Assembly: GCA_022828595.1 (NCBI GenBank)
Contig: JAKGHH010000002.1
Location: forward strand, 42,068,222 to 42,132,221
Length of the DNA: 64,000 nucleotides
From: Nelumbo lutea
Lineage: Eukaryota > Streptophyta > Magnoliopsida > Proteales > Nelumbonaceae
Reading direction: 5' to 3'
Position 1 is the first letter of the stretch, and every line of letters starts with the position of its first letter. The notes beneath the pieces are model-generated. The model was not told the origin of the DNA. It ran no database searches and saw nothing but the letters and a program-made list of their open reading frames with translations. Shown here piece after piece: positions 1 through 10,200 of this stretch. The position numbers were made by a program, and so were the translations under genes.

Positions 1-4
1 CCCA

Positions 5-62
5 CCAGATTGCCCCCCCCAACGTCCCAGTAATGTGCTGTGAAACGTTGTGGGGGCTGATT
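5..62. repeat. Short fold-back MITE remnant (AAATCAGCCCC family)
   Basis: The right arm, read on the minus strand, starts AAATCAGCCCCCACAACG. The left arm is a decayed inverted copy (AGATTGCCCC, then AACGTCCCAG). The arms nearly touch, so this is a short or collapsed family member. Related arms occur near 27006, 31442-31589 and 32023-32145. The left edge is uncertain because the window begins here. Confidence 0.4.
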
Positions 63-99
63 TGTTCTGTCTGTTGGTCCGTTTGGGAGGGCCATTACG

Positions 100-443
100 G
101 GAAAAATGATTTAAGCCGGCGGTCTTTAAGACCACCGCTATAGAGATAACTGAGCTGGCGTTCTTATGAAGACCGTAGCCCATAACAGAAAATAAAAATC
201 TAAACGGCGGTCTTCGAGAACAGACGCGACACTTTTGCATTTAAACCGGACTGAGATGGTCTAAATAGCCTCTTGCATTTGAGAGAGAGAACAAAAAATC
301 AAAAACTCTCGCACTCCCTCGTTCTACTTCGCGTGTTTGGCAAGTTTTTCTGGCAAAACTTTTTTAGAAATCGATTAAGAAAAGCTTTTGAAGGTGAGGG
401 GCTTCTTCTTCTTCTCCTTCTCCTTCTCCTTCTCCTTCTTCTT
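100..443. other. Palindromic GGCGGTCTT repeat and CT-rich leader-like stretch
   Basis: From about 115 to 225 the motif GGCGGTCTT and its complement recur, as in the subterminal repeats of plant DNA transposons. From about 290 a stretch resembles a plant 5' leader. It ends in AAG followed by GTGAGG (a donor-like site near 392-395) and then a CTT/CTCCTT tract at 402-443. No open frame of note is seen. A 5' noncoding exon of the small gene at 4554 is possible but unproven. Confidence 0.25.
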
Positions 444-576
444 TGTGGTTGATTCAGTTGTGTTTTCTATGATTCTAAGGCATTAATTGATGAAATTGAA
501 AATAGTTTTCTTCATGGTTTGATCAAAGGTGTCATTCATGCAAGCTCTAAACCATTTACCACCTCATGCATCTAGG

Positions 577-1095
577 CACGTTACAGGAAAAATTGGCTTT
601 AGCAACGGACACAACTGTTGCAAAATGATACCAAAAACCATTGTTAAAGGATATAGCAACGGTTTAGCCATGGTTTTTTGTCGATAGCGGATATTGACGT
701 AGCTAAAACCTATAGTCACAAATATTGTACACTGTGGCTACAAATATACGTATTGCAACAATTTTAACCGTTGCTAATAAAAAAATTTATTGCAATAGAT
801 TTACTTTGTACTATTGCTACAAATTGCTATAGCAACGGTTTTAGCCATGGCTATAGAATATGGGCTATTGATGAATAAGTAGAAATAGTAATGGTTTTAA
901 ATAAAACCATCGCTAAAAATATTAATCATTCTTTTGTATTGCCACGGCTTTTTACATTTATAGTTGCTATAAAATTCTTATAGCAATGGTTAGGGTTAAA
1001 AACCAATGTTGTAGAATGGTTGTCACATAATATAATCGCTTCTAAAACTACTGTTGTATGGCACCTTTAGCAACGGTTTTATTTTGATGAATGCC
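577..1095. repeat. CACTA subterminal repeat block
   Basis: At least six copies of (T)AGCAACGGTTTTA-like units occur in both orientations, with diverged forms such as TTGCAACAATTTTAACCG. It ends at an A-run near 1100. Blocks like this are the binding sites of the element's own transposase in characterised En/Spm elements. The block is AT-rich and has no coding potential. Confidence 0.6.
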
Positions 1096-1099
1096 ATTA

Positions 1100-2045
1100 C
1101 AAAAAAAAAAAAAAAACTATTCTTATATGATAAAACCTATACAAATTTATACAAAATATTCATAGTAGTCTTTGTTCAATACACACTTTTAATAAATTTT
1201 TTTCATCACCAAAAAGGAAAAGAGAATTAACAAAATATCGTCATTGCATCTAAACAGTTGATTATATGCATGTGCATCACACTTAAGACCTTCGCTTTGG
1301 ATCATAAACTTTGGTCTGTCATGTTCAAGAAAAATGAATGCATAAAGATTTATGTCAATAATTAAATATATAAATTAAATAATGTGAGGATTTTATATGC
1401 ATTATACAGTATCATTGATTTAACCCATGCAATGTGAAATCCAAGTGCATCTCTAAGAGTTGCCATATTACCACATTTCCTCAACAAAACTAAGTCATTA
1501 ATTATTATTGATTTTAAGGATATTTCACATCATCTATGACCAAGTGCTTCATCACCCACCACTTTTTTCGGATCTTCACTAACAAGTATACTTCTTGCCA
1601 CCTCTTTCTTACCATTTCACATGTTTAAATGCCTGCACATTAAATCATTTTAAGATTATAATCATACTTTTCAAGAAAAATAACATTTATTATATCATAC
1701 TAAGAATACCTCATCCAAATTTTCATTTGCTCATTGAATAGATTGATTGCTGCCCACACGTGAAGTATGCTCCCAACTCGCATTTTCTACCCGTTAACAG
1801 TATAGATATTAAGTATTGTTTACTTATAATAAATTAATATTTTATAACCATACATTTACCTTATGTGGGGTTACCACTACATTATAACTACTAGCAGATG
1901 AATGCATTTTGTGTGGAGAATTCAAAGGAACACTTTCAGCATTTTGGACCTAAATTACAATAAACAAGTATCATTATCATATAAAGTCCAGCCAATTGGT
2001 ATATGTATAATTATTTAGGTATTGTAAGAAACAATACTTAATTGT
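1100..2045. other. AT-rich interior of the CACTA element, nothing coding seen
   Basis: This stretch separates the subterminal repeats from the 3' end of the transposase-like gene. It is AT-rich with stops in all frames. I see no domain, RNA gene or clear repeat in it. Confidence 0.3.
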
Positions 2046-2049
2046 CTAC

Positions 2050-3594
2050 CTAACACAAGATTCCTTAGTTCGTAAAATTTTGTAGCTATATTCTTCATTT
2101 TGCCCTCTAAGTCATTGATTTTATCTTTTAATCATCGATTTTCAATCTCCAATTCAATATTCGAGACACGTCTCCTTGGTTTAGGTTCCCATAAATCTAT
2201 TGGAGTTGGACATAATTCCATCAAGCACACTTAATCATGCCCTTCTAGTTTACCAATAACTTGAGCACAAATATCATCTTGGGCGATATTACTTCTCTCT
2301 GAGGATCCTTCATTATTTTGTGGACGCAAGCTCATCGATCTTTGACTACAATATATTAATTAAACAATTTAATTTATAAAATTGTATGCAGAGTTAAAAA
2401 ACACCACAAATAAAAAAATCCAAGTATATACAATAGTCTCTACAGATGCATCATCGATAGGTCTGTCATCCTTAGGAGTATGTGTTCTTTTAAAAGAGTA
2501 GCCATGTCTAATACTTCCCCAGCCTCTTTTGCCTATTTTTATATATACAAAATTAATATCTTTTGGTTAGCAAATAAATTTTAGTAGTTACTCAGAAAAT
2601 ATAAAATTGAAACTTTATCTATTTGATAATTCTTGCTACACTTTTTGTTCCTATACAATGGTTTATTTTCTTTAAAGCACGATTATTTTTGTTTACTTTG
2701 CTAAACGTATAATAAAGAAAAGTAAAAAAACAATATATTAGTGTGTTTAAATAAGAAATCATTTTTAATGAATTTAATTTGCATACCTTAAAATTTTCGG
2801 ATTGCCACATTTGAAGCAAATTTACCCACTGTTCTTTAACAACACAATCCGGGAGGAGTAAGTTGTTCTGCTATTGGAACTTCAGGCTTATAAAAATCTC
2901 GATATAGAATACACGTCCATTGCTTCCATTTTGCATTTAGGTCCTTTAAATACCACTCTTTATGATCATCTGAAACATCAAACTTATCCTGCATTGCATA
3001 TGTAAGAATGAGATTTTATATATCATAATTCATCACACATATTTGATTATTTGAAAAATGTTCAAATCCAAAATATAAATAGTGAATAAATTGAAAAGAA
3101 TACCTTGATAAAACCCCAAGCACGATCTTTAGTTGTATTCACATCGATAGGTACAATATTTCCATTACATGCTATTGTTCCAATAAACTGAGACAATTTT
3201 CCATCTTTTGGTTGACCATACTTATTACAAGATACAGAAATATGCTCATTATCATTCATTTTATACACATCTTTACAAAAAATGTGGCTTCTTGTTTTCT
3301 TGTGCTGTGAGGACTCTATTTGTGGAGGTAATTGGTCTTCAGTTTCCTCCTGAGAATGATGAAGAGGGCAAAGGGTCTACTTGGGGTTGAGAAGCTTGAG
3401 GGTGTTGCAAATGAGATTGTTGTGGTTGTTGTGTTTCAGTCTCTTGTTCTTCAACTTCCCTATTTAATTGAAAATTTGGGACTTGCTGCACTCGATTTGT
3501 TTGGGATCGTTTTCTTTTTGATGCCCTAGAAAAAAATCCAAGGGAATCAAAATCAAATGGTGCAAAGAAAGTCCATCTATGGTGTGCCCTCAAT
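2050..3594 (-). pseudogene. CACTA-encoded plant transposase-type protein (Ptta/En/Spm, Transposase_24-like), broken
   Basis: Read on the minus strand, fragments line up in the order of plant En/Spm-type proteins. A Q/P-rich N-terminus comes first (3594-3339). Next is a segment with NKYGQPKDGKLSQFIGTIAC (near 3215-3160), then a W-rich block with EWYLKDLNAKWKQW (2985-2790). A short exon with KKINHCIGTKSVARI (about 2680-2622) and a C-terminal coiled-coil-like part (about 2340-2060) follow. Exon edges look genuine: GTATTC after 3104 pairs with TGCAG before the block starting near 2992, and AAG|GTATGC ends that block near 2787. An extra base near 2850 shifts the frame and stops interrupt the C-terminal part, so it is dead. 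The family call rests on motif recall. Confidence 0.5.
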
Positions 3595-4287
3595 ATCTAT
3601 GTTCAACATCACTGGTTTGTGAAGAAGAATTCAAGAGAAACGATTACATGGAGATTATTTGAGATTTTAGAGTTCTTTTTTCTGGGTGTTTGTGAACTGG
3701 GTTTGAGCAAAGTTGTTGATATTCTTGATTTTAGGTTTGATTCTTTGACAACTTGGGCTTTTTAAGAGGACTTTTCATTCTCTTCTGTTGGGACTTTTGG
3801 GTTTATAGACTTGTTTAAGTCTCCAAAAGTTGAGAACTTAAGGCTTTAGAGAGCTAGGATTTCAGGAATTTCAAGAACTGGAGAGACTTGCACTCAAGTT
3901 TATGAAATGGGTGTTGTATGATTTGGTGACATTTAAGATCTAAGTGGTTTATACCAGAAGCTCTGAAGGCTTTGTAGCTTCGGCTAGTTTCAAAATTTCA
4001 ATGGGAGTGAGAAAAAGTGAGCTTGAATTCGAAGCTCTGAAGGTTGATTTAGGTTCTGAAAATTGGTGCAAATGCTTCTCTACTGTAAATATTGGTAATC
4101 AGAGGCTTTCTATTTAAGGTATTAATCAGGTTTCAAGAAATTTGTTAAGCTCTGGTAAGCCTCTATATGAATTGTTTTCTTCTTCTGTTGGCCTCTGTTT
4201 TGAAGTTTATTTAAACTAGCTTAAGTTGGTACTTGGCAGTTCTATTCATTTGATTTAGTCTTCCTCTCTGCAATACCTTAGGGGTTA

Positions 4288-4420
4288 AGGTTAAGGGATA
4301 TGTTTGGTTTGATAGAAAATAAGAGAGATAGAAAGTTCAAGGAAAGTTTTTAACAAATTATGTAAAATTCCTTGAGAGCTTTTTGTTTCTTATTTTCTAT
4401 CCAACCAAATATAACCTAAT
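4288..4420. mobile_element. Fold-back MITE of about 125 bp
   Basis: The left arm, with TTTGGTTTGATAGAAAATAA, is matched by an inverted right arm reading TTTGGTTGGATAGAAAATAA. The arms are about 28 bases and flank a spacer of about 50 bases. No clean target duplication could be fixed, so the superfamily is open. Confidence 0.5.
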
Positions 4421-4553
4421 GATATGGTTGCGCGCTCTCTCTCTCTCTCTTGCTTTTGTTAATTGTGTTATGGCCTTATGGATTAGGTATAAAGGCAAAA
4501 CAGGGGTATATTGTTGCTAACATTTGGCGTTCTTCATTTGACAAGTTAGGAAG

Positions 4554-5289
4554 ATGGAATACAGAGTGGTTGCATATTTGCCAATGGCAATTCTAGCATC
4601 AAGTTTTGCAGAAATTACGGCTTATGCCACTAGAGAACCCCCTTATGGACAACATTACGTGGCAGGAGTAACAAGGGCAACATTTTCTACTTCTGAACCA
4701 GGTAAGTCTACAAGATTGGTTCAATGTTTAAGTCTGTTGTCAGAGTCGGATCAGACCAGAATGTTGGACTGGATTATTGGGCCAGAAAACCGCTGGTTCT
4801 TAGCAATATTGATAATTGAAGTTTACCCTAAAATCTAAACATGTGTGTTAGTAGGCCTTAGTATTTTAAGTTTTTCAATATAAAAAATAACTTTAATGTT
4901 ATTCGAATGGGTTGCAGAAGTGTAAGTCAGACCGGTTAGGTCGATTTGAGCTAGGGATGACAATTTTCTCCATTTCCTCGATCCCCATGGGGATCCGTCC
5001 TGAATAGAGCAAAGATGCCATGATTTTCCCCCCGTGAAGACGAGGATGGGGAAATTTTTGTCCTCATTGGCAGGGATGGGGCGGGGACAGGGAGAGCATG
5101 GGGACCCTGATCCCCGCTAATATATGTATATATGTACATATATACAAGTATTCCAGTAGGTACTATTGTTCTTAGTCCTCCTCTTCTTCTTCTTCCTGTG
5201 CTAATCTTATTTTTGCTTTTCTATTTTCAACAGATCGAACAACCCTTAGTAGCTCACACCGGCGATCAACATTCTTGGAACAAAAGTAA
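4554..5289 (+). CDS. Possible small two-exon gene (67 aa), unrecognised
   Basis: An ATG at 4554 in good plant context (A at -3, G at +4) opens a frame that reaches a consensus donor, CCAG|GTAAGT, after 4701. A strong acceptor lies at 5231-5233: a CT-rich tract, a CTAAT branch-like motif, then TTTTCAACAG. Joining 4554-4701 to 5234-5289 keeps the frame and gives a 67-residue protein ending at TAA 5287-5289. Residues 5-22 are hydrophobic (YLPMAILASSFAEITAYA in part), suggesting a signal or anchor segment. No family is recognised. The proposed intron carries a GGGGATCC-rich fold-back repeat. It could be a real short gene, the start of a longer gene, or chance. Confidence 0.3.
4945..5135. repeat. 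GGGGATCC / GGGATGACAA fold-back repeat
   Basis: It begins with GGGATGACAATTTT and contains complementary C-rich and G-rich stretches (CGATCCCCATGGGGATCC; GGGGCGGGGACAGG). A second copy of the same kind, starting GAGATGACAATTTTACC, lies at 26165-26475. It sits in the proposed intron of the small gene at 4554. Target duplications are not resolved. Confidence 0.4.
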
Positions 5290-5609
5290 TCTCCCCAAGC
5301 CCTAACCCCTATTTAAGTAGACTAAACTCCCCATATCCTATTTTCAGTTTCTCCCTACAAGATTTGGTCTGTATATGTTCACAATATTTACTATTGCAAC
5401 GTAGTGTTGTTGTCGTTGTAAAAGATGTTGTTGTTGGAGATGGAAGGACATTCAAGAATTGTAGAATTCCATGGATTCGATGAATTGCTGGGAAGCAACA
5501 ACAACAACGAATGTAAAAAAGAATATGGAGAGAGAAAGGGAGAAGAAGAAGAAGATAAGGGGTGTTGATGGTTTGGGCATGGTGGCGTGGTCATGTGGGG
5601 TGTTAAAGA

Positions 5610-6050
5610 CTAAGTAGGTGTTTGGCATTGGTGTTGGGAATATTGCACCGTTTTCTCATAAAAATGGTGCTGGGCATGTGGAGTTGTGGTGTTTATTTTT
5701 TGTTTGAAACTAGTGTTGCCATATAGATGTTTTTTGAGGAAATGACAGTGATTTTGTTTGGTAGTAGTGTTAGAAGCAACGTTTTCAACATTGATCTATA
5801 TCATCCAACATCCAAGATGATGCAACATCATTGCACTGCTGGGAGCAATGCACCGTTTTCTCAAGAAACATTGAATTTAGCGTTGCTTCAAACCATATTT
5901 TTTTGATTCCCAAGGCATGGTTTGGAAAAACATTTTTTTCTAGAAAAACAATACCCAACAATAGGGCATTGTTTGAAGCACTACTTTCTCTGATGTGGCA
6001 CCTACGTGGCATTGTTTTCTAAACGACATCAATGCCAAACACCCACTAAG
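5610..6050. mobile_element. hAT-like MITE, 441 bp
   Basis: The terminal inverted repeats are CTAAGTAGGTGTTTGGCATT at the left and, on the minus strand, CTTAGTGGGTGTTTGGCATT at the right. The flanks are GTTAAAGA (5602-5609) and GCTAAAGA (6051-6058), an 8-base target duplication with one mismatch. That length fits the hAT superfamily. The interior is partly palindromic, so open frames on both strands mirror each other and are not genes. Confidence 0.65.
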
Positions 6051-6308
6051 GCTAAAGAGTGGAGAGGGGTGTGAGGGAAGAAGAAGATGACTTGATCACT
6101 GGAAAAGAAGGAGAGGAGGAAGAGAAGAATAAGAAAAGTTTATTGTCAATCGCCGATCTTTGGTTGATATGTTTAACGTCGAACGTCGGCTTTTGTGATC
6201 ATCAGTGGTATAGTCACAATATTCTGACTTCAGAGAGAAGATGGAACTTGGGAGGGAAGTTCCAACAAGAGAGAAGTGTAGTTGGGTTTTATTATTTTTT
6301 GTCTTTTA

Positions 6309-6687
6309 GGCTTCGTTTGGATCCGGTGTAAAACGTCATCAATGTAAAATCGATGACGTTTTACACTGAACCATATAATAGGTGACCAATACATTTTGAA
6401 AACCATGATAAAAAAGTGTAAAATTTTACATCAATAAAATCGATGTAGTATTTTCATCGATAAAATCGATGTAGTATTCACATCAATAATCAATATAAAA
6501 TTTTATGCTTGATGAGGTTTTATATAGATTCATAATATAAAACTCCACTCCATCCAAATGCCAACAAATCTAAACCCGAGTCGAGTTTTACATCAATCTT
6601 CATTTACATTCCTTCCAAACGCAAATAAAATCGAACCAGTGCAAATTTTTACATCGATATTGATTTACACCGATTCCAAACGCAGCC
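6309..6687. mobile_element. Tourist-like (PIF/Harbinger) MITE, 379 bp
   Basis: The terminal inverted repeats are GGCTTCGTTTGGATCCGGTG (left) and, on the minus strand, GGCTGCGTTTGGAATCGGTG (right). The flanking trinucleotide TTA occurs on both sides (6306-6308 and 6688-6690), the usual target duplication of PIF/Harbinger elements. The interior has repeated ATCGATGTA motifs and no coding frame. It lies about 530 bases upstream of the RPS15A start codon. Confidence 0.7.
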
Positions 6688-6689
6688 TT

Positions 6690-7217
6690 AGTGGCTGATT
6701 CACTTAGTTAACCATTATTCACCAAGCAGCTCTGTTAAATTTCTGCTAATTCAAAAAGATGACGTGTTCGATTTTGATTTGCAGGTGCACGCTTCCAGTG
6801 AACCCACAGGTTCACAGGATGCGAACTCGCTAGCAGGGCACGCCCGCTACAGTGCTGGAGGCTCGCAAAAACCCTCATTACACCTCTAGTCCTGGCCTCT
6901 TGCGTTTGAGAATAAAACCCCCACCTCAGTCTTAAAGTCATTTTATTTTGCCGTTAACAGCGTTCAAATAGTGAAAATTCGGTAGGGGCATCTGCCATTT
7001 TTGAAAGTTCGGGTAGTAACATGACACACCCCCAATAGTTCAGGGGGGTTTTAAAGTTTACCTTAAAATTTCTTTAAACCGATGTCGAAGACTCGAAATC
7101 AAGTGACCTCCCCTCATTAGAGTCAGAGAGTTCCGGCGCTTTTGCGGAGCGGGCTAGCCGCTAGTGGGAGAGGAAAGAAGAGAAAAGTTTTCTTGGGTAA
7201 CGGGGTGAGAAGTAGAG
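6690..7217 (+). promoter_or_regulatory. Upstream region and probable 5' leader of RPS15A
   Basis: This is the stretch between the Tourist-like MITE and the RPS15A start codon. The last 130 bases are GC-richer and then purine-rich, as in a leader. I cannot fix a TATA box or a transcription start. Confidence 0.3.
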
Positions 7218-10200
7218 ATGGGAAGGCGAATACTAAACGACGCATTGAGAACGATTGTTAATGCAGAGAGGAGAGGAAAAGCTACTGCACAGTTGCAGCC
7301 CATATCGACCGTCATGACTTCCTTTCTCAAAATCATGAAGCATCGAGGTACTATCTCCGTTTTTTAGGAAAGTCCTTTGGCTTTCTGCAATGGGTTTGCC
7401 TTCGAAGATAACTAATTACCAAAGCTGTGTTATTTTTTTTTCTATAGTTCCTATTTTTCTTCAGAGGTGGGGCTCATTTTGTTTGATGTAGCATATGCTG
7501 GCCATTGTCGAATGGAGTGCATCCGGTGGTGAATATATGTTTCACAGTGTTATTAGTTTGCTTTGATTTTTATTTTTCAAGTATGAAGTTTTCTAGGTGG
7601 GCTTTCGTGTTATTACTTTGACGTGATTTGATTGTCGCATGGTATTATTGTTGTTTGATTAATTGCTTGAATTAACTCTACTGTGAGAACTGAGAAGTCA
7701 GCACTTTTACTGATTGGTTTTCTTCAAGATTTTTCAAGTTTGCAGGAGCATATTCCTAAATTTCCAGATGTAGAACTTTCAAGTTTGTTGCTTTTGTAAT
7801 ATAGACGGAAGCTGACATAAGAGCAAGAGAAAGGTCTGAGTAATATAAAAATAAGTACATTGTATTATCATCGAGAAAGATTTCTATACCCTAGTAATTG
7901 AATTATTGACGTATAACTGATCCCTGTTGATTCCAACTTTTTCTTTCCAAGTTAATTGGCAAAATATTTTCTGATTTAGGTTGTCCAAGAGAACAAGAAA
8001 ATTGGGAAATTCTGAAATTGGTATAGGAATTGGAAATTTGGTTTATTTCCTCATTATTCCTTTCTTTCATATCAGTTGCAGGAGCCTTTGTTACCCAATA
8101 TGCCTCCTATTGGATTAAGCCTTAGCCACACCTTGTACAATGAAACCTAGGGTCCTTAACTTCTGCAACCAAAAGAAGAGGTTGCAACTAGTAGTCAAAA
8201 GAAGAGGCAGCTTGTTTGGAGCAGATCAGTGCGAAATATTCCAAAAACTACAGAGTTAGCGGTAAGAGGTGTTCGGTATCTGTTGCGGATAGTAGTTGAA
8301 GACGTCGAGACCCCGGTTGATAGCCGAGCTCAATGTTGTAGCAAGTGGGACTCAGATACGTTTTCCCTTGTTTTGATACACTTAGAGAGATTAGGATAAG
8401 TCCCATTGAAGCCTCTGTTTTGCTCTTGTTTTCCTGAGGTTTCCATGCAAGGCAAAGGGGAAACATGTTTTGGTGTGGGGGAAAGAGTGGCAAAGGCGCC
8501 CACCAAACGAAGAAGAAAACACAGAAGAACTTTCTCCCCAGCTTTCACCGACGTGGATAAGAGGGAAACCAACCCCGGATCCTGTGCAGGCAGATTGTTC
8601 GTTACTGGTTGATTGGATGTCATTTTCCTTAAGCGCGACTGCTTTCTCCTCTCAAGGCATGCCATAGTGGGTTGGCCTTTCAAATTTCAAATAGGATTTC
8701 AACCTTTTCGGTGTGCTGGGAACTTGCAAAGCAGGTTTGTTATCAACTTTGTGTCCAGGTTGACCCCTATGGGTTAACCCAATAAAATGTTATTACTCGC
8801 CTGGGTCACCTAGAGGCCAAAAGTGCTACTTGGAACCACAGAGTTTAATAAAGCCCATGTATCCTAGTTTTTCCCAGAATTAAGTTCTCCTAAATTGCAT
8901 TGAGAAGCATTTTGCGTCATTGAAAGATCCCCTTGTTTGTGGAGAAGGAAAGTTTCGCTTGCAAGAACCCTCTTCTGGTATTGAAGCCCATGCTATCATC
9001 TCCCTTGATTGTCCTCCTGACAATTGTTTGAACTTGACAGCATCTTCAGCCCAAGTTGAGCCTCCCTCTCTTGGTGGCTGTCTGAGTGAACCTGTCTTTG
9101 GTTTGCAAGGGGAGAAAGCTTGCTGTGAGCAAGGCATTTTAGATGATCAGGTGGACAAAGCGCTTTGCTTCTGGAAGACCCTCGGGTGTCCTTTCCTTTG
9201 GATCAAAGTGCAAGTGTGGGAATGGTTCAAGGCTAAGCTCCTTGAGGAGGCGAAAGCTTATCATACTCAATCTGATCTTCTCTCTAGGTCAGATTTAGAA
9301 TTAGAGATGGAAAGTTTGTGGTCTGGTTACTCGTCTGATGCTTTGGTTTTTCCCCTCGGGAGCAAAAAAATCTAAACAGCTGGCGGACTTTTACGATGTG
9401 ATGGTGGTTAGGCCTCCATGCAAAGGCTAGCGTAGCATTAGGGGGAGGGGTAGAAGAGGAAGAGGAAGGGAGGTGTTGACCTTCTCTAGTTAGTTTGCTG
9501 TTTGCCTGGCTTTTTGTGGCTCCTTCGCTTTTAGCTACATTTGGCTTTATTTTTTTGGGTGGCTGAGGCCTTGTTTGTGTGCCTTTTAGTTTCTGTGTGT
9601 TTCTTTGTCTTGGTGAGTTTCAAGTCTATTGTTTTGTACTTTGGAGCCGGGTGTGGCTCAATGGGGCTGTTTTTTTGTTTTTGTATATCTCTTGTATTCT
9701 TTTTTTGTTTAATAAATTCTACCTTACCTTTAAAAAAACAACAACTTTCTTGAATGATGAGTTAGGTTAATTTAAATATAGATTGATAGAGAACTATTTG
9801 CTGAGTAGAATGAAATGGGAGTAAAGGAAGTTGTTAGATCTCTCTTAGTGGCTCCTGAACTTGAAGATTCGAGAAATTGTATCGATAAAAGAAAGGAGTC
9901 AAGAAACTGCTTCTGCAGGCTTCAATTTTGATAGCTTGTCTCCCAATGTTTGGGAAGCAGATGTCTTACAAGTCTCTGGCTTGACTTCCTCCAGCCTAAG
10001 ATCTCGAGAAGCCTGCTTGTTGAAACAGTACGCTTTTGTTCACAATAGAAGTCAGTGTGAAAAAACATGGTTGGAAGAGAAGTAAACTTCGTGACATTCT
10101 CAAGGTGGAGAAAATCTCTGAAAGTGGAGGCTAAGGACTTTCTGTTTGGGGAGGTGAGAATCAAGGGGCACCCTAGTTTGAAGGTAAGGGAAATGAAGTT

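Larger units (their letters stand above)
577..3600 (-). mobile_element. Decayed CACTA (En/Spm) transposon
   Basis: The left terminus, CAC followed by TACAGGAAAAATTGGC, is a degenerate form of the CACTACAAGAAAA end. From 600 to about 1090 lie many direct and inverted subterminal repeats of the type TAGCAACGG / CCGTTGCTA, a hallmark of CACTA elements. A broken plant transposase-type gene lies internally on the minus strand (2050-3594). The right terminus was not found, so the right edge is provisional. Confidence 0.6.

Noticed and set aside
5785..6022. Mirror-image open frames on both strands
   Set aside because: They come from the palindromic interior of the hAT-like MITE at 5610-6050.
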